Origin: Gammaproteobacteria bacterium
GTDB lineage: Bacteria; Pseudomonadota; Gammaproteobacteria; Thiohalospirales; Thiohalospiraceae
Reading direction: 5' to 3'
Assembly (NCBI GenBank): GCA_024277595.1
Contig: JAJRUV010000092.1
Span: 1-45,800 of the forward strand
Length of the DNA stretch: 45,800 bases
The translations under genes and the position numbers were made by a program. Positions within the stretch are counted from its first letter, which is position 1. Each line of letters starts with the position of its first letter. Under the pieces are notes generated by a model that did not search any database, had not been told where the DNA came from, and saw nothing but the letters and a program-made list of their open reading frames with translations. Of the stretch, positions 34,376 through 45,537 are shown in pieces.

Positions 34376-34416
34376 ATCCCCTCACCCCGGTTTTCTCCCT
34401 GAGGGAGAGGGGTTCA
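34376..34416. repeat. CCCTC-type small palindromic repeat before fliF
   Basis: The sequence has CCCCTCACCCCGG followed by CTCCCTGAGGGAG (34395-34407), a short palindrome of the widespread 'cccctcaccc...ctccctgagggagagg' dispersed repeat. It is non-coding and ends about 40 bp before fliF. Confidence 0.5.
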
Positions 34417-34457
34417 ATGAACTACGATACTTGAGTTATAAAACGAATCAGGAAACT

Positions 34458-36086
34458 ATGGAATCAGCAACATCACCCGGCATTGTAAACTATTTTGAGG
34501 GCTTCAGACGTTTGCCACTGCCCCGACAGGCTGGTTTGATCGGGGCGGTTGCCGGAATTATTGCGTTAACGGTGCTGGTGCTGTTATGGGCTCAGAAACC
34601 GATCTATAAAGGGTTGTACAATAACCTTGAATTGCGTGATGCCGGCGAGATTGTTCAGGCGCTCGAACAACTGAATATCCCCTACAAACTGAATGAAAAA
34701 AGTGGCGGGATTATGGTGCCGGCCAGCAAGGTGCATGAGGTTCGCTTGCAACTCGCCGCTCAGGGATTGCCCCGGAGTGGTGGTGTAGCGGGTTTTGAAC
34801 TGCTCGACAAACAGCAAGGATTTGGTGTCAGCCGGTTTATGGAGTCAACGCGTTATCAGCGCGCTATCGAGGGAGAGCTGGCGCGTTCCATCGCCACCAT
34901 AGAAAACGTTCGCAGTGCGCGGATTCATTTGGCAATTCCCAAGCAGTCCGTCTTCATCCGGGATCGTGACAAACCCAGTGCCTCGGTTGTGGTCAATGTT
35001 TACCGGGGGCAGATACCGACCGAGCAGCAGGTGCAGGCCATCGTCCACCTGGTGGCATCCAGCATTCCCGGCCTGATTGCCGATCGAGTGACGGTGGTGA
35101 ATCAGACCGGGCAGTTGTTGACCACTAAAGATAAAACAACCGATCTGGATCTGAGCAACCGCCAGTTTGCCTATACCCGCCGTATTGAGCAGAGCTACAT
35201 TTCGCGCATCGAAGCGATTCTGGCTCCGATCCTGGGTAACAAGGGAGTCAAGGCCCAGGTCTCTGCGGAACTGGATTTCACCCGGACTGAGCGTACCGAA
35301 GAGAGTTATAACCCGGATGCCACCATCATCCGCAGTGAACAGAAGTCAGATGAGCGGGTATACGATGGTGCCGAAACCGGCATTCCCGGCGCGCTTGCCA
35401 ACGAGCCGCCGGGTGCAGGGCTGGCTCCCGAAATGGTCAATCCGGTGGACGGACAGGCTGGTGGCATACCGTTGCGCAGCAAGCGCAACTCGACCATCAA
35501 TTATGAGGTGGATAAAACCATCAGTCATATCAGAAACCCCGTCGGCACGGTGCGCCGCCTGTCGGTTGCTGTGGTGGTTGATGACCGGTTGAGTACTAAC
35601 GACGAGGGTGAACTGATCCGCACTCCGCGTGATGAAGAGGAGCTGGTTCGTCTGACTGCTCTGGTGAAGGAGGCTGTCGGGTTTAACGCCCAGCGTGATG
35701 ACAGTGTCAATGTCATCAATGCTGCCTTCGTTGTCGAGCCGGAACAACAAATAGAGACGCAGCCATTATGGCAACAACCCTGGGTGCTCGATATTGGCAA
35801 GCAGGTTATGGGAGGCCTGTTGGCGCTGATATTGATCTTCGCGGTGTTGCGGCCGCTGCTGCGTAGTTTGACCCGGATTCCTCCAGCGGTGCGGGAGTCG
35901 AAGAACGAGCCGGTGGATGAGGTTGAGCTCCAGCAGCAAGTGATGCAGACAGAGATGCAGCGGGAGATGCAGGCCGCTGGTCATGAAGAGAATCTGAAAG
36001 CAGCCAAAGAGATAGCCAAGCAGGATCCCAAACGGGTGGTGCAGGTAGTACGTTCCTGGCTGGAAGAGGAGCAGCCTGATGGCTAA
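34458..36086 (+). CDS. fliF: Flagellar MS-ring protein FliF
   Basis: The 542-residue protein forms the MS ring, the base of the basal body in the inner membrane. It has an N-terminal transmembrane helix (LIGAVAGIIALTVLVLLW, about 30-47), the YscJ/FliF ring-building domains (KPIYKGLYNNLELRDAGEIV onward), and a second helix near 452-472 (VMGGLLALILIFAVLRPLL). The C-terminal tail (VVQVVRSWLEEEQPDG) binds FliG. I set the start at ATG 34458, preceded by AGGAA, instead of an upstream TTG. It overlaps fliG by 8 bp. Confidence 0.95.
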   Translation: MESATSPGIVNYFEGFRRLPLPRQAGLIGAVAGIIALTVLVLLWAQKPIYKGLYNNLELRDAGEIVQALEQLNIPYKLNEKSGGIMVPASKVHEVRLQLAAQGLPRSGGVAGFELLDKQQGFGVSRFMESTRYQRAIEGELARSIATIENVRSARIHLAIPKQSVFIRDRDKPSASVVVNVYRGQIPTEQQVQAIVHLVASSIPGLIADRVTVVNQTGQLLTTKDKTTDLDLSNRQFAYTRRIEQSYISRIEAILAPILGNKGVKAQVSAELDFTRTERTEESYNPDATIIRSEQKSDERVYDGAETGIPGALANEPPGAGLAPEMVNPVDGQAGGIPLRSKRNSTINYEVDKTISHIRNPVGTVRRLSVAVVVDDRLSTNDEGELIRTPRDEEELVRLTALVKEAVGFNAQRDDSVNVINAAFVVEPEQQIETQPLWQQPWVLDIGKQVMGGLLALILIFAVLRPLLRSLTRIPPAVRESKNEPVDEVELQQQVMQTEMQREMQAAGHEENLKAAKEIAKQDPKRVVQVVRSWLEEEQPDG

Positions 36087-37113
36087 TGGTGTTCAGAAAG
36101 AGCTGCCGGAAAAACGCCCCCTGAGTGGCGTCGAACGTGCTGCAATCCTGTTGCTCTCCATCGGAGAAGAGGATGCCGCCGAAGTGATGAAGCACCTGGG
36201 TCCAAGGGAAGTGCAAAAACTTGGTGCAACCATGGCCAGACTGGGCAGTGTGACCCGCGAACAGGTTGAAGAGGTGTTGAGTTCTTTTACCGAACTGGTG
36301 GAGAGTCAGACTTCACTGGGACTGGAGGCGGAGGACTATATTCGCACCGTATTAGTCAAGGCGTTGGGTGAAGACAAGGCGGATAGCCTGGTGGATCGGA
36401 TTATGCTGGGTAAAAGCTCCAAGGGGATCGATTCCCTGCGCTGGATGGAGCCGCGCGCCATCGCCGAGATGATCCGGCTGGAGCATCCGCAGATTATCTC
36501 CATCGTTCTCTCCTTTCTGGAGTCGGATCAGGCGGCCAAGGTGCTGGCTGTGCTGCCGGAGAACTCTCGTCCCGATATCATGTTGCGCATCGCCACGCTG
36601 GAAGGTGTGCAGCCCAATGCCCTGGCCGAGCTGGATGATATTCTTGAACGGCAGTTTTCCGGTGGAAATGCGGGCAGTCTTAAATCCTCGACCGTTGGCG
36701 GCGTCAAAAAAGCGGCCGACATACTTAACTTTACCGATACTTCAATTGAAAGCGGCATCCTGGAGAGTATTACTGATGTCGATCCCGATCTGTCCCAGTC
36801 CATTCAGGATCTGATGTTCGTGTTCGATAACCTGATGGAGGTGGATGATCGTGGTTTTCAGGCGCTGCTGCGTGAGGTGCAATCCGAGTCGTTGATTACG
36901 GCGCTCAAGGGTGCTGACGATGCACTCAAGGAGAAATTCTTCAAAAACATGTCCAAGCGCGCCGCTGAAATGATGCGGGATGATCTGGAATCGAAGGGTC
37001 CTGTGCGCCTCAGTGATGTAGAGTCTGCGCAAAAAGAGGTGCTTGCGGTCGCCAGGCGAATGGCGGATTCCGGTGATATCAGTCTGGGTGGTTCAGGTGA
37101 AGAGTTTGTTTAA
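36079..37113 (+). CDS. fliG: Flagellar motor switch protein FliG
   Basis: The 344-residue rotor protein contacts the stator and sets rotation direction. It shows LSGVERAAILLLSIGEEDAA at the N-terminus, the middle-domain EHPQIISIVLSFLESDQAAK, and the C-terminal torque helix with DDRGFQALLREVQSESLITA and the charged KNMSKRAAEMMRDDLE. The usual length and motifs leave no doubt. It overlaps fliF. A 136-bp gap bounded by an inverted repeat separates it from fliH. Confidence 0.97.
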   Translation: MANGVQKELPEKRPLSGVERAAILLLSIGEEDAAEVMKHLGPREVQKLGATMARLGSVTREQVEEVLSSFTELVESQTSLGLEAEDYIRTVLVKALGEDKADSLVDRIMLGKSSKGIDSLRWMEPRAIAEMIRLEHPQIISIVLSFLESDQAAKVLAVLPENSRPDIMLRIATLEGVQPNALAELDDILERQFSGGNAGSLKSSTVGGVKKAADILNFTDTSIESGILESITDVDPDLSQSIQDLMFVFDNLMEVDDRGFQALLREVQSESLITALKGADDALKEKFFKNMSKRAAEMMRDDLESKGPVRLSDVESAQKEVLAVARRMADSGDISLGGSGEEFV

Positions 37114-37243
37114 CCTGGAAACTGCGGTTGATCGCTCTCATGTAGTGTTGATCAACTGATATGCAATCTGTTGATTTTGACCTGTCTGTTCACCTGCCGG
37201 GTGAATCACGCTCCGGTGTACCGTCCAGCTCCAGTTTCCAGGT
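37113..37243. repeat. Inverted repeat spanning the fliG-fliH gap
   Basis: ACCTGGAAACTG (37113-37124) and CAGTTTCCAGGT (37232-37243) form a perfect 12-bp inverted repeat bounding the gap. It starts in the fliG stop codon. It could be a MITE remnant or an mRNA stem that reduces coupling of fliG and fliH. Confidence 0.5.
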
Positions 37244-37249
37244 AAAATA

Positions 37250-38008
37250 ATGGCTGCCAACATCATCAAAGATGATCCCCCCCCCATTCGCCGCTGGGTA
37301 CTGCCTGCTATGGAAAAGGGATCATCTGCTGGAGAACGTAGTGAGACAGCAAAACCGGAACCATTGATCTCAACGGGTGAAGGGAAGCTGCTCGATGCGG
37401 TACCGGTGCGGGACATTGATCAGGAGATCGCTGCTGCCCGGAAAGAGGGTTTCAAGGTGGGGAGTGAAGCCGGTTTTCAGAAGGGCCGGGAGCGGGGGAT
37501 CAGCGAGGGCCTGCAACAGGGGAAGGCACGGGCGGAAAAGAGCGGGTCACTGATTGAAATCGAGCGTCAGCAGCTCCAGGCGAGGACGCAACATCTGGAG
37601 CAGTTGCTCGCTGTTTTGGCCGATCCCGTCAGCCAGCTGGACAAGGAGGTGGAGGATCAGCTGGTGGAACTGGTACTGGCGGTATCCCGTCAGCTGATTC
37701 GCCGCGAACTGAAAGCAGATCCCGGCCAGATTATCGCGGTGGTGCGCGAGGCGGTGTCGCTGTTGCCTGTCGCGGCACGGGAGTACCGGTTGGCGCTTCA
37801 CCCGGAAGATGCTGCTCTGGTTCGCGAGGCGTTGGTTATGGATGACGGTAAAGGCGATCGGCCCTGGACCCTCGTTGAAGATCCCACCCTGACCCGGGGC
37901 GGCTGCCGGGTGGTGAGCGAGACATCCTATATCGATGCAACGGTGGAACGGCAGCTCGCCGCAGTGGCTGCAACGCTGCTGGGTGACGAGCGGGAGGGTG
38001 GCCGATGA
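37250..38008 (+). CDS. fliH: Flagellar export ATPase regulator FliH
   Basis: FliH dimers inhibit and dock the FliI ATPase at the export gate. The 252-residue protein has the Gly-repeat helix ([20 protein letters not shown], near 65-85), a coiled coil, and the C-terminal domain with [20 protein letters not shown] and [20 protein letters not shown]. It overlaps fliI by 4 bp (ATGA). Confidence 0.93.
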   Translation: MAANIIKDDPPPIRRWVLPAMEKGSSAGERSETAKPEPLISTGEGKLLDAVPVRDIDQEIAAARKEGFKVGSEAGFQKGRERGISEGLQQGKARAEKSGSLIEIERQQLQARTQHLEQLLAVLADPVSQLDKEVEDQLVELVLAVSRQLIRRELKADPGQIIAVVREAVSLLPVAAREYRLALHPEDAALVREALVMDDGKGDRPWTLVEDPTLTRGGCRVVSETSYIDATVERQLAAVAATLLGDEREGGR

Positions 38009-39357
38009 ATCCGAATCCGCTTCGTGCCCCCATCTGGTCGCGGCGGCTGGTGGAGCGCCGGCGGCGTCTGGCTCCGCCCGAACTGGTAGTGGAGGGCAAG
38101 TTGGCTCGCATGGTCGGCCTGACCCTGGAGGCGGTGGGTTGTCATGCCCCCATCGGCGCTAACTGCATGGTAGTCAATGCCGATGGCAGTCATATTGAGG
38201 CGGAAGTAGTGGGTTTTGCCGCGGATCGTCTCTATCTTATGCCCACCGCCACCATGAGCGGCGTGGTACCCAATGCACGGGTTATTCCCACCAACAAAAT
38301 CTACCAGGCACCAGCCGGTGATGCGCTGCTTGGGCGTGTTCTCGATGGCCGGGGACGACCGCTGGACGGGAGAGGGCCATTGCGTGCCGAGACTACCATT
38401 CCTCTCAACGGCCATCCCATCAACCCGATGGCGCGGGCGCCGATTCGTGAACCACTGGATGTGGGCGTACGGGCCATCAACGCCCTGCTCAGTGTTGGTC
38501 GTGGTCAGCGCATGGGGCTGTTCGCCGGTAGCGGCGTGGGCAAGAGTGTCCTGCTGGGGATGATGACCCGGTTTACCACTGCGGATGTGGTGGTGGTTGG
38601 ATTGATTGGTGAGCGTGGTCGGGAGGTCAAGGAGTTTATCGAAAATATCCTTGGGCCGGAGGGGCTGCGCCGCGCCGTGGTGGTAGCGGTGCCTGCCGAT
38701 GATACTCCGGTGATGCGTCTGCATGGTGCCGCGCTGGCCACCAGCATCGCTGAGTATTTTCGGGATCAGGGTAAAAATGTGCTGCTGCTGATGGATTCCC
38801 TGACCCGCTACGCCCAGGCGCAACGTGAGATTGCCCTGGCGGTGGGAGAGCCGCCAGCCACCAAGGGATATCCACCGTCAGTATTCGCCAAGTTGCCGCA
38901 GCTGGTGGAACGCGCCGGCAATGGCCCGGAGGGGGGCGGATCGATTACCGCTTTTTATACCGTACTGACCGAAGGGGACGATCTCCAGGATCCGATAGCG
39001 GACTCTGCGCGGGCAATCCTTGACGGGCATGTGGTGTTGTCACGGCGGTTGGCGGAGGCCGGCCACTTCCCGGCCATCGATATCGAAGCTTCCATCAGCC
39101 GGGTAATGACTGAGATAACTGCATCGGAGCAACAGCAGGCAGCCCGCCGTTTCAAGCAGATCTACTCCACCTATCAGCAGAACCGGGATTTGATTAGCAT
39201 CGGTGCTTACAGCAAGGGTACCGACCGGGCCATCGATGAGTCCATCGACCTCCATCCGAAACTGATGGAGTTTCTTGGCCAGGAGATGCACCATGGAGTC
39301 AACACCTGCCACAGTCTGGAACAACTGATGGCACTGATCCCGAACCTCCCAGGCTAA
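38005..39357 (+). CDS. fliI: Flagellum-specific ATPase FliI
   Basis: The 450-residue ATPase powers flagellar protein export. Motifs: Walker [14 protein letters not shown] at about 174-186, [14 protein letters not shown], Walker [21 protein letters not shown], and [18 protein letters not shown]. Length and order are typical of the F1-beta-like FliI family. The start overlaps the end of fliH, so the two are translationally coupled. Confidence 0.97.
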   Translation: MNPNPLRAPIWSRRLVERRRRLAPPELVVEGKLARMVGLTLEAVGCHAPIGANCMVVNADGSHIEAEVVGFAADRLYLMPTATMSGVVPNARVIPTNKIYQAPAGDALLGRVLDGRGRPLDGRGPLRAETTIPLNGHPINPMARAPIREPLDVGVRAINALLSVGRGQRMGLFAGSGVGKSVLLGMMTRFTTADVVVVGLIGERGREVKEFIENILGPEGLRRAVVVAVPADDTPVMRLHGAALATSIAEYFRDQGKNVLLLMDSLTRYAQAQREIALAVGEPPATKGYPPSVFAKLPQLVERAGNGPEGGGSITAFYTVLTEGDDLQDPIADSARAILDGHVVLSRRLAEAGHFPAIDIEASISRVMTEITASEQQQAARRFKQIYSTYQQNRDLISIGAYSKGTDRAIDESIDLHPKLMEFLGQEMHHGVNTCHSLEQLMALIPNLPG

Positions 39358-39390
39358 ACAACCCATCATTTTGACGGAGCAGTCGATTAA

Positions 39391-39849
39391 ATGGCAGAAC
39401 AAAAACGCAGCAGCCGTCTACAGCCGGTAGCGAGGCTGGCAGAAGACAAACAGCAAAAAGCTGCTCGCAGGCTGGGGGATATTCGTCAGAAACTGCAGCA
39501 ACAGCGACAGCAGCTTCAGGAACTGGAATCCTACCGGGTCGAGTATCTTGACCGGCTGCACGATGCCGCCCGCAACGGAATAAAGGCGGCCCAGCTGCGC
39601 CATTACCAGAGCTTCGTAAGCAAACTCTCCGAAGCAATAGAACAGCAACAAAAAGTGGTTCTGATGGCGGAACGGGATGTGGGGACTGCCCTGGACAACT
39701 GGTTTCAGACCCGGAATCGAATGAAGATGGTCGATTCCGTAGTATCGAACTGCCATGTGGAGGAGCTGCAGGGAGAGTTGCGCAGTGAGCAGAGAGAGAC
39801 AGACGAACGTGCCCAGCGCAGCTCAGGAGGTCAAATCCTTCCGGCATAG
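39391..39849 (+). CDS. fliJ: Flagellar export protein FliJ
   Basis: The 152-residue protein is almost wholly coiled coil (QKAARRLGDIRQKLQQQRQQ ... EAIEQQQKVVLMAERDVGTA), as FliJ, which forms the central stalk of the export ATPase. The start ATG lies 33 bp after fliI. It is the last flagellar gene here; fliK and the fliL-R set are not next, so the operon is split. Confidence 0.88.
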   Translation: MAEQKRSSRLQPVARLAEDKQQKAARRLGDIRQKLQQQRQQLQELESYRVEYLDRLHDAARNGIKAAQLRHYQSFVSKLSEAIEQQQKVVLMAERDVGTALDNWFQTRNRMKMVDSVVSNCHVEELQGELRSEQRETDERAQRSSGGQILPA

Positions 39850-40083
39850 AAAACTGTCAGATTTACGTTTTTGGCTTCCTGTTATTGTAACCCAGCATAT
39901 ACCCAAACTACCTGGAAATGCGGGGATCGGTCAGAGGCAGCGCTATTTGTTTTCTTGCTCATCTTAATACCGCACTGATTTTTTTATCGCCACCTTGCAG
40001 CATCGGGGCGGCTGAGTACCACAAAAAACAAAATGAGGCAGGGCGCTTGTCGGCCGGCAGGTGTTCAACGTAGAATAGCAGGT

Positions 40084-40115
40084 AGCGGGAGGTTCCGGAA
40101 TGGAGCGCTCCCGCT
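40084..40115 (+). promoter_or_regulatory. Stem-loop in the fliJ-carA intergenic region
   Basis: AGCGGGAG (40084-40091) pairs with CTCCCGCT (40108-40115), an 8-bp stem with a 16-nt loop that holds its own small palindrome TTCCGGAA. Only TT follows, so it is a poor terminator. It may end fliJ or act in the carA leader. In the rest of 39850-40186 I see no clear promoter or gene. Confidence 0.4.
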
Positions 40116-40186
40116 TTGTGCATCTTAAAGAGGCTGCCTGGCATTAATGTCATCATTTTTCCAGACAATTTCTCAATGGAGGTAAT

Positions 40187-41335
40187 GTGAGCGATCCTGC
40201 CCTGCTGGTTCTGGAAGACGGGACATCGTTTCCCGGCAGATCGATTGGTTACAACGGTCAGACCGTCGGGGAAGTGGTGTTCAATACCGCCATGACCGGC
40301 TATCAGGAGATTCTCACCGATCTCTCCTACAGCCGTCAGATCGTGACCCTTACCTATCCGCATATCGGTAATGTTGGCTGTAATCTGGATGATGAAGAGT
40401 CTTCCGGCATTGCGGCAGCGGGACTGGTTATCCGTGAACTCTCCCCGATTGCAAGTAACTGGCGCAGCCAGGAGCCGCTGGAAGAGTATCTGCGCCGCCA
40501 GCGGATTGTCGCCATCAGCGATATTGATACTCGAAAGCTGACTCGTATCCTGCGCGAAAAAGGTGCCCAGAACGGCTCTATTGTGGCAGGGGATGGGATT
40601 GATGAGCACCAGGCTCTGGCTGCGGCACAGGCTTTTCCCGGTCTCAAAGGGATGGATCTGGCCAAGGAGGTGACGACCCACCAGCCCTATGAGTGGGCCC
40701 AGGGAAGCTGGACCCTTGAAAGTGGCCTGCCGGAGTGCCCCCATCCGATCGATGAAAAACTGCCCTGGCACATCGTGGCCTATGATTACGGTATCAAGCG
40801 TAACATCTTGCGCCTGCTGGTGGATCGCGGTTGTCGCATTACCGTAGTGCCAGCTCTGACTCCAGCCTCCGAGGTGTTGAAGCTTCAGCCGGATGGGCTG
40901 TTTCTCTCCAATGGACCGGGGGATCCGGAGCCTTGCGGCTACGCTATTGATGCAATTCGTGAGCTGCTGGATAAAAAAATTCCCGTTTTCGGAATCTGTC
41001 TGGGGCATCAGCTGCTCTCTCTGGCCAGCGGCGCACAAACAGTAAAGATGAAATTCGGCCATCATGGCGCCAATCATCCGGTACAGGATCTGGACAGCGG
41101 GCGGGTGATGATTACCAGTCAAAATCACGGTTTTTCCGTTGATGAGTCCAGCTTGCCAGATAATCTGCGTGCCACTCACCGTTCACTGTTTGATGGCACG
41201 CTGCAGGGAGTGGAACGCATGGATCTGCCAGCCTTCAGTTTTCAGGGTCATCCGGAAGCCAGCCCGGGTCCACATGATGTGGCATCGCTGTTCGATCGTT
41301 TCGTTGCTCTGATTCGCGAAGCAAGAGAGTCCTGA
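40187..41335 (+). CDS. carA: Carbamoyl phosphate synthase, small (glutaminase) subunit
   Basis: The 382-residue subunit releases ammonia from glutamine for carbamoyl phosphate used in arginine and pyrimidine synthesis. The class I amidotransferase triad is present: Cys271 in [10 protein letters not shown], and His355 and Glu357 in [11 protein letters not shown]. The N-terminal half is the usual CarA domain ([16 protein letters not shown]). It starts with GTG 40187, preceded by TGGAGG. An ATG two bases upstream reads directly into a stop. carB follows 6 bp later. Confidence 0.97.
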   Translation: MSDPALLVLEDGTSFPGRSIGYNGQTVGEVVFNTAMTGYQEILTDLSYSRQIVTLTYPHIGNVGCNLDDEESSGIAAAGLVIRELSPIASNWRSQEPLEEYLRRQRIVAISDIDTRKLTRILREKGAQNGSIVAGDGIDEHQALAAAQAFPGLKGMDLAKEVTTHQPYEWAQGSWTLESGLPECPHPIDEKLPWHIVAYDYGIKRNILRLLVDRGCRITVVPALTPASEVLKLQPDGLFLSNGPGDPEPCGYAIDAIRELLDKKIPVFGICLGHQLLSLASGAQTVKMKFGHHGANHPVQDLDSGRVMITSQNHGFSVDESSLPDNLRATHRSLFDGTLQGVERMDLPAFSFQGHPEASPGPHDVASLFDRFVALIREARES

Positions 41336-41341
41336 TCCCCT

Positions 41342-44300
41342 ATGCCAAAACGTACCGACATAAAGAATATCCTAGTTATCGGCGCAGGTCCCATCGTCAT
41401 CGGACAGGCCTGCGAATTCGATTATTCCGGAGCCCAGGCCTGCAAGGCGCTGCGCGAAGAAGGCTACCGGATTGTATTGATCAACTCCAATCCGGCCACC
41501 ATCATGACCGATCCGGAGATGGCGGATGCCACCTACATCGAGCCAATTCGCTGGCAGACCGTTGCTCGCATCATCGAAAAAGAGCGGCCGGATGCGCTGT
41601 TGCCTACCATGGGTGGACAGACGGCGCTCAACTGCGCTCTGGATCTGGTCAGCAATGGCGTGCTGGAGAAATACGGGGTGGAGATGATCGGCGCTAGCCG
41701 GGAGGCGATTGACAAGGCGGAAGATCGTGACCTGTTCCGCCAGGCGATGAAAAAAATCGGCCTGGATACCCCGCGCTCCGCTATTGCGCATAGCATGGAA
41801 GAGGCGCTGCAAGTGCAGGCCCAGATCGGTTTTCCCTCCATTATTCGCCCCTCTTTCACCATGGGCGGCAGTGGCGGCGGCATTGCATACAACAAACAGG
41901 AATTCGTGGATATCTGTGAACACGGACTGGATCTCTCCCCCACCAGCGAGCTGCTGATCGAGGAGTCGGTGCTGGGCTGGAAAGAGTTCGAGATGGAGGT
42001 GGTACGGGATCGTAACGATAACTGCATCATCGTCTGCTCGATCGAGAATTTCGATCCCATGGGGGTACACACCGGTGACTCCATTACGGTTGCGCCGGCC
42101 CAGACCCTCACCGACAAAGAGTATCAGATCATGCGTGATGCTTCTCTTGCGGTGTTATGTGAGATCGGGGTAGAGACGGGTGGTTCCAACGTCCAGTTTG
42201 CTATCAATCCGGAAAACGGGAAAATGATCATCATCGAGATGAATCCGCGCGTCTCCCGCTCATCGGCGCTGGCCTCCAAGGCCACCGGATTTCCTATTGC
42301 CAAGATTGCCGCCAAGCTGGCGGTTGGCTATACGCTGGATGAACTGGATAATGATATTACCGGCGGTATTATTCCGGCATCGTTCGAGCCAAGTATCGAC
42401 TATGTGGTCACCAAGATCCCCCGTTTCACCTTTGGAAAATTCCCGGATGCGGACAGTCGGCTGACTACCCAGATGAAATCGGTGGGTGAAGCGATGGCCA
42501 TCGGTCGCACCTTCCAGGAGTCATTGCAGAAAGCCCTGCGCAGCCTCGAGATTGGCAGTGATGGCCTGAACGAGAAAATCGATCCGGACAGCGAAACCGT
42601 GAAAGAGACCCTGCGCCAGGAGCTGCGCAGCCCCGGCGCCGAGCGTCTGTGGTATGTGGCGGATGCCTTCCGTCTCGGTATGACCCTGGAGCAGGTTCAC
42701 GAGCTGTGCCGCATTGACCCCTGGTTCCTGGTACAGCTCGAGGAGCTGGTGCGGATCGAGGGAGAGGTTCGGCAGGCGGGAGTGGCCGCCCAGGATCGGG
42801 AAAGGATGCGCTTTCTGAAACGCAAGGGGTTCTCCGACAACCGCCTTGCCACTCTGCTGGGTGTCAGCGAGCAGGAACTGCGGGAGCTGCGCCACCGGCT
42901 GGGTGTGCGGCCGGTCTACAAACGGGTGGACACCTGCGCCGCCGAGTTCGCCACCGCCACGGCGTATATGTACTCTACCTATGAGGAGGAGTGCGAGGCG
43001 GCTCCCAGTCAGCGAGACAAAATGATGGTGCTGGGGGGCGGCCCCAACCGCATCGGCCAGGGGATTGAGTTCGACTACTGCTGTGTGCATGCGGCCCAGG
43101 CTTGCCGCGAGGACGGGTTTGAGACCATTATGGTCAACTGCAATCCGGAGACGGTCTCCACCGACTATGATACATCGGATCGACTCTATTTCGAGCCGCT
43201 CACCCTGGAGGATGTGCTGGAGCTGGTGGAGCTGGAGCGCCCCAAGGGGATCATCGTCCAGTATGGCGGGCAGACACCCCTCAAACTGGCGCGTGCGCTG
43301 GAGGCTGCGGGGGCACCGATCATCGGTACAACCCCGGACTCCATCGATCTTGCCGAAGATCGGGAACGGTTCCAGCAGATGATTGAAAAGCTGGGGCTGC
43401 TTCAGCCGCCCAACCGTACCGCACGGGCTGAAGACGAGGCGGTTCGGCTGGCGGAGGAGGTTGGTTATCCGTTGGTGGTCCGGCCATCTTATGTGCTGGG
43501 CGGGCGCGCCATGGAGATTGTATACAATGAAGCGGAGCTGCGCCGTTACATGACCGAGGCGGTACAGGTCTCCAATGATTCCCCGGTGCTGCTGGATCGC
43601 TTTCTGGATGATGCCATCGAGGTGGATCTGGATGCAATCTGCGATGGAAAACAGGTAGTTATTGGCGGCATTATGGAGCATATAGAACAGGCTGGAGTAC
43701 ACTCCGGTGATTCTGCCTGCTCCCTGCCGTCCTATACACTGGATGCCGGAGTACTGGATATTATCCGTGAGCAGGCTCGCAAAATGGCGCTGGAGCTGGG
43801 CGTGGTTGGCCTGATGAATACCCAGTTTGCCATCCAGAATGGCAAGGTCTATGTGTTGGAGGTCAACCCGCGGGCTTCACGTACGGTGCCTTTCGTCTCC
43901 AAGGCGACGGGCCGGCCGCTGGCCAAGATCGCTGCCCGTTGCATGACGGGACAGACCTTGGCGGAGCAAGGGATAAGTGCCGAGATAACCCCCGGCTACT
44001 TTTCGGTGAAAGAGGCCGTATTCCCGTTTGTAAAATTCCGCGGGGTGGATCCGATTCTGGGGCCGGAGATGAAATCTACCGGGGAAGTAATGGGTGTTGG
44101 GCGCAGCTTTGGGGAGGCGTTCCGCAAGGCCCAGCTGGGAGCGGGGGAAACCCTTGCCCATGGTGGACGTGCTTTCCTCAGTGTGCGCCAGACGGATAAA
44201 AAGGGTATTGCCCGGGTGGCAAACCAGCTGGTGGAACTGGGCTTTGAACTGGTGGCAACCCACGGCACGGCACGTGTGCTGGAACAGGTGGGGATTCCCT

Positions 44301-44563
44301 GTCAACATATCAACAAAGTGACCGAAGGGCGTCCCCATATCGTAGACATGATCAAGAATGGTGAAATCACTTTTATCGTCAATACCACCGAAGGCAAACA
44401 GGCTATCGCCGACTCCTATACCATCCGGCGTGAGGCGTTGATGCACAAGGTAAGCTACACTACTACTTTAACCGGCGCTGAAGCCATCTGCATGGCATTG
44501 CAGCGGGAGAGCGATGTCGAAGTAAACTGTCTTCAGGATCTGCACAAGGAACTGACAGCGTGA
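41342..44563 (+). CDS. carB: Carbamoyl phosphate synthase, large subunit
   Basis: The 1073-residue subunit makes carbamoyl phosphate from bicarbonate, ammonia and two ATP. It has two homologous ATP-grasp halves (first with [28 protein letters not shown] and [20 protein letters not shown]; second with [30 protein letters not shown] and [20 protein letters not shown]). A C-terminal methylglyoxal-synthase-like allosteric domain ([19 protein letters not shown]) follows. All are complete and the usual length. It overlaps greA by 4 bp. Confidence 0.98.
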   Translation: MPKRTDIKNILVIGAGPIVIGQACEFDYSGAQACKALREEGYRIVLINSNPATIMTDPEMADATYIEPIRWQTVARIIEKERPDALLPTMGGQTALNCALDLVSNGVLEKYGVEMIGASREAIDKAEDRDLFRQAMKKIGLDTPRSAIAHSMEEALQVQAQIGFPSIIRPSFTMGGSGGGIAYNKQEFVDICEHGLDLSPTSELLIEESVLGWKEFEMEVVRDRNDNCIIVCSIENFDPMGVHTGDSITVAPAQTLTDKEYQIMRDASLAVLCEIGVETGGSNVQFAINPENGKMIIIEMNPRVSRSSALASKATGFPIAKIAAKLAVGYTLDELDNDITGGIIPASFEPSIDYVVTKIPRFTFGKFPDADSRLTTQMKSVGEAMAIGRTFQESLQKALRSLEIGSDGLNEKIDPDSETVKETLRQELRSPGAERLWYVADAFRLGMTLEQVHELCRIDPWFLVQLEELVRIEGEVRQAGVAAQDRERMRFLKRKGFSDNRLATLLGVSEQELRELRHRLGVRPVYKRVDTCAAEFATATAYMYSTYEEECEAAPSQRDKMMVLGGGPNRIGQGIEFDYCCVHAAQACREDGFETIMVNCNPETVSTDYDTSDRLYFEPLTLEDVLELVELERPKGIIVQYGGQTPLKLARALEAAGAPIIGTTPDSIDLAEDRERFQQMIEKLGLLQPPNRTARAEDEAVRLAEEVGYPLVVRPSYVLGGRAMEIVYNEAELRRYMTEAVQVSNDSPVLLDRFLDDAIEVDLDAICDGKQVVIGGIMEHIEQAGVHSGDSACSLPSYTLDAGVLDIIREQARKMALELGVVGLMNTQFAIQNGKVYVLEVNPRASRTVPFVSKATGRPLAKIAARCMTGQTLAEQGISAEITPGYFSVKEAVFPFVKFRGVDPILGPEMKSTGEVMGVGRSFGEAFRKAQLGAGETLAHGGRAFLSVRQTDKKGIARVANQLVELGFELVATHGTARVLEQVGIPCQHINKVTEGRPHIVDMIKNGEITFIVNTTEGKQAIADSYTIRREALMHKVSYTTTLTGAEAICMALQRESDVEVNCLQDLHKELTA

Positions 44564-45039
44564 ACAGCAAAGTACCATTGACCGCACGTGGCGCAGAGAA
44601 ACTGCGTGAAGAGCTAAAAGAGTTGAAGAGTGTGGCCCGCCCAAAGGTGGTCGAAGCGATTGCCGAAGCGCGTGCGCACGGTGATCTGAAAGAGAATGCC
44701 GAATATCACGCCGCCCGTGAGCAGCAGGGTTTTATCGAGGGGCGCATCAAGGAGATTGAAGGCAAACTCTCTCATGCCCAGGTTATTGATGTTACCATCC
44801 TCAATGCTGGAGGACGGGTTGTGTTTGGAACCACCGTTACCTTGGCGGATGAAGAGACCAGTGAAGAGGTGACCTATCAGATAGTTGGTGATGATGAGGC
44901 TGATATCAAACAGGGATTTATCTCTATCAATTCCCCGGTGGCACGCGCCTTGATTAGCAAGGAGGAGGGAGATATTGCTGAAGTGAAGACTCCTGGCGGC
45001 ATTAAAGAGTATGAAATTGTTAAAGTACAATATATTTGA
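44560..45039 (+). CDS. greA: Transcription elongation factor GreA
   Basis: GreA enters the RNA polymerase secondary channel and promotes cleavage of backtracked transcripts. The 159-residue protein has the N-terminal coiled coil with [20 protein letters not shown] and [15 protein letters not shown] (including the acidic tip), and the C-terminal domain ([20 protein letters not shown]). It starts with GTG 44560 overlapping the carB stop, so it is coupled to carB, as in many gammaproteobacteria. Confidence 0.97.
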   Translation: MNSKVPLTARGAEKLREELKELKSVARPKVVEAIAEARAHGDLKENAEYHAAREQQGFIEGRIKEIEGKLSHAQVIDVTILNAGGRVVFGTTVTLADEETSEEVTYQIVGDDEADIKQGFISINSPVARALISKEEGDIAEVKTPGGIKEYEIVKVQYI

Positions 45040-45159
45040 CAGGAAGCTGCTTTGCTTGGGAGTCCATCGGGTTCAGGGTGGTGAAAAAGTCGTGGAAGTT
45101 TGCACTCGTTCTCCCACCATGCTTGCCAGGATTATCTGAATTTGACAGGTTGCCGGATT

Positions 45160-45537
45160 TCACTCCGGTTTAAAATGGATGATTTTTTCCGGTTTGCCGT
45201 GCTTTGTAATCTCCTTCTTTATCAGTTTTCCATTGTCGCCGTAAAAATAGTGCTCGGTCCAGATTATATCTCCTCGTTTGTATGCGCGGAACAATAAAGG
45301 CCGTCTTTCCTCATCGTAGATTGTTTCATAATATTCATAATTCTTGAATACTTCTTCATAGTTTTTTTCCTCACCCAGCTCGGCTATGTTTTCCTTGAAG
45401 GTGTAATCATCGGCGTAGTAGGACAAGTCTGGTTTGATGTTTTCTGGTCTGGAAATTGCGTCACTACTGATACCTGTCATAAAAATCAATAAAAATGACG
45501 TGTGCAAAATTGTGTGTTTTTTCTTGGTATTTCCCAT
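45160..45537 (-). CDS. Small secreted hypothetical protein
   Basis: The 125-residue protein starts at ATG 45537, with AAGGAG about 8 bp upstream. A signal peptide (hydrophobic TSFLLIFMTGI, then SSDAIS) is followed by a Tyr/Glu/Lys-rich mature part (YADDYTFKENIAELGEEKNY) and a C-terminal YGDNGKLIKKEITKHGKPEK, a toxin-YwqK/MORN-like 'GxLxxE' pattern seen in many small envelope proteins. I do not recognise the family. The gene is more AT-rich than its neighbours and lies convergent to greA beside a repeat, suggesting recent acquisition. Nothing else is seen in 45040-45159. Confidence 0.6.
   Translation of the reverse strand: MGNTKKKHTILHTSFLLIFMTGISSDAISRPENIKPDLSYYADDYTFKENIAELGEEKNYEEVFKNYEYYETIYDEERRPLLFRAYKRGDIIWTEHYFYGDNGKLIKKEITKHGKPEKIIHFKPE

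Noticed and set aside
39959-41179. Reverse-strand open frame (406 residues) over carA
   Set aside because: Antisense to carA with its complete catalytic triad; no recognisable motifs.
42521-43702. Reverse-strand open frame (393 residues) over carB
   Set aside because: Antisense to the conserved carB core; shadow frame.
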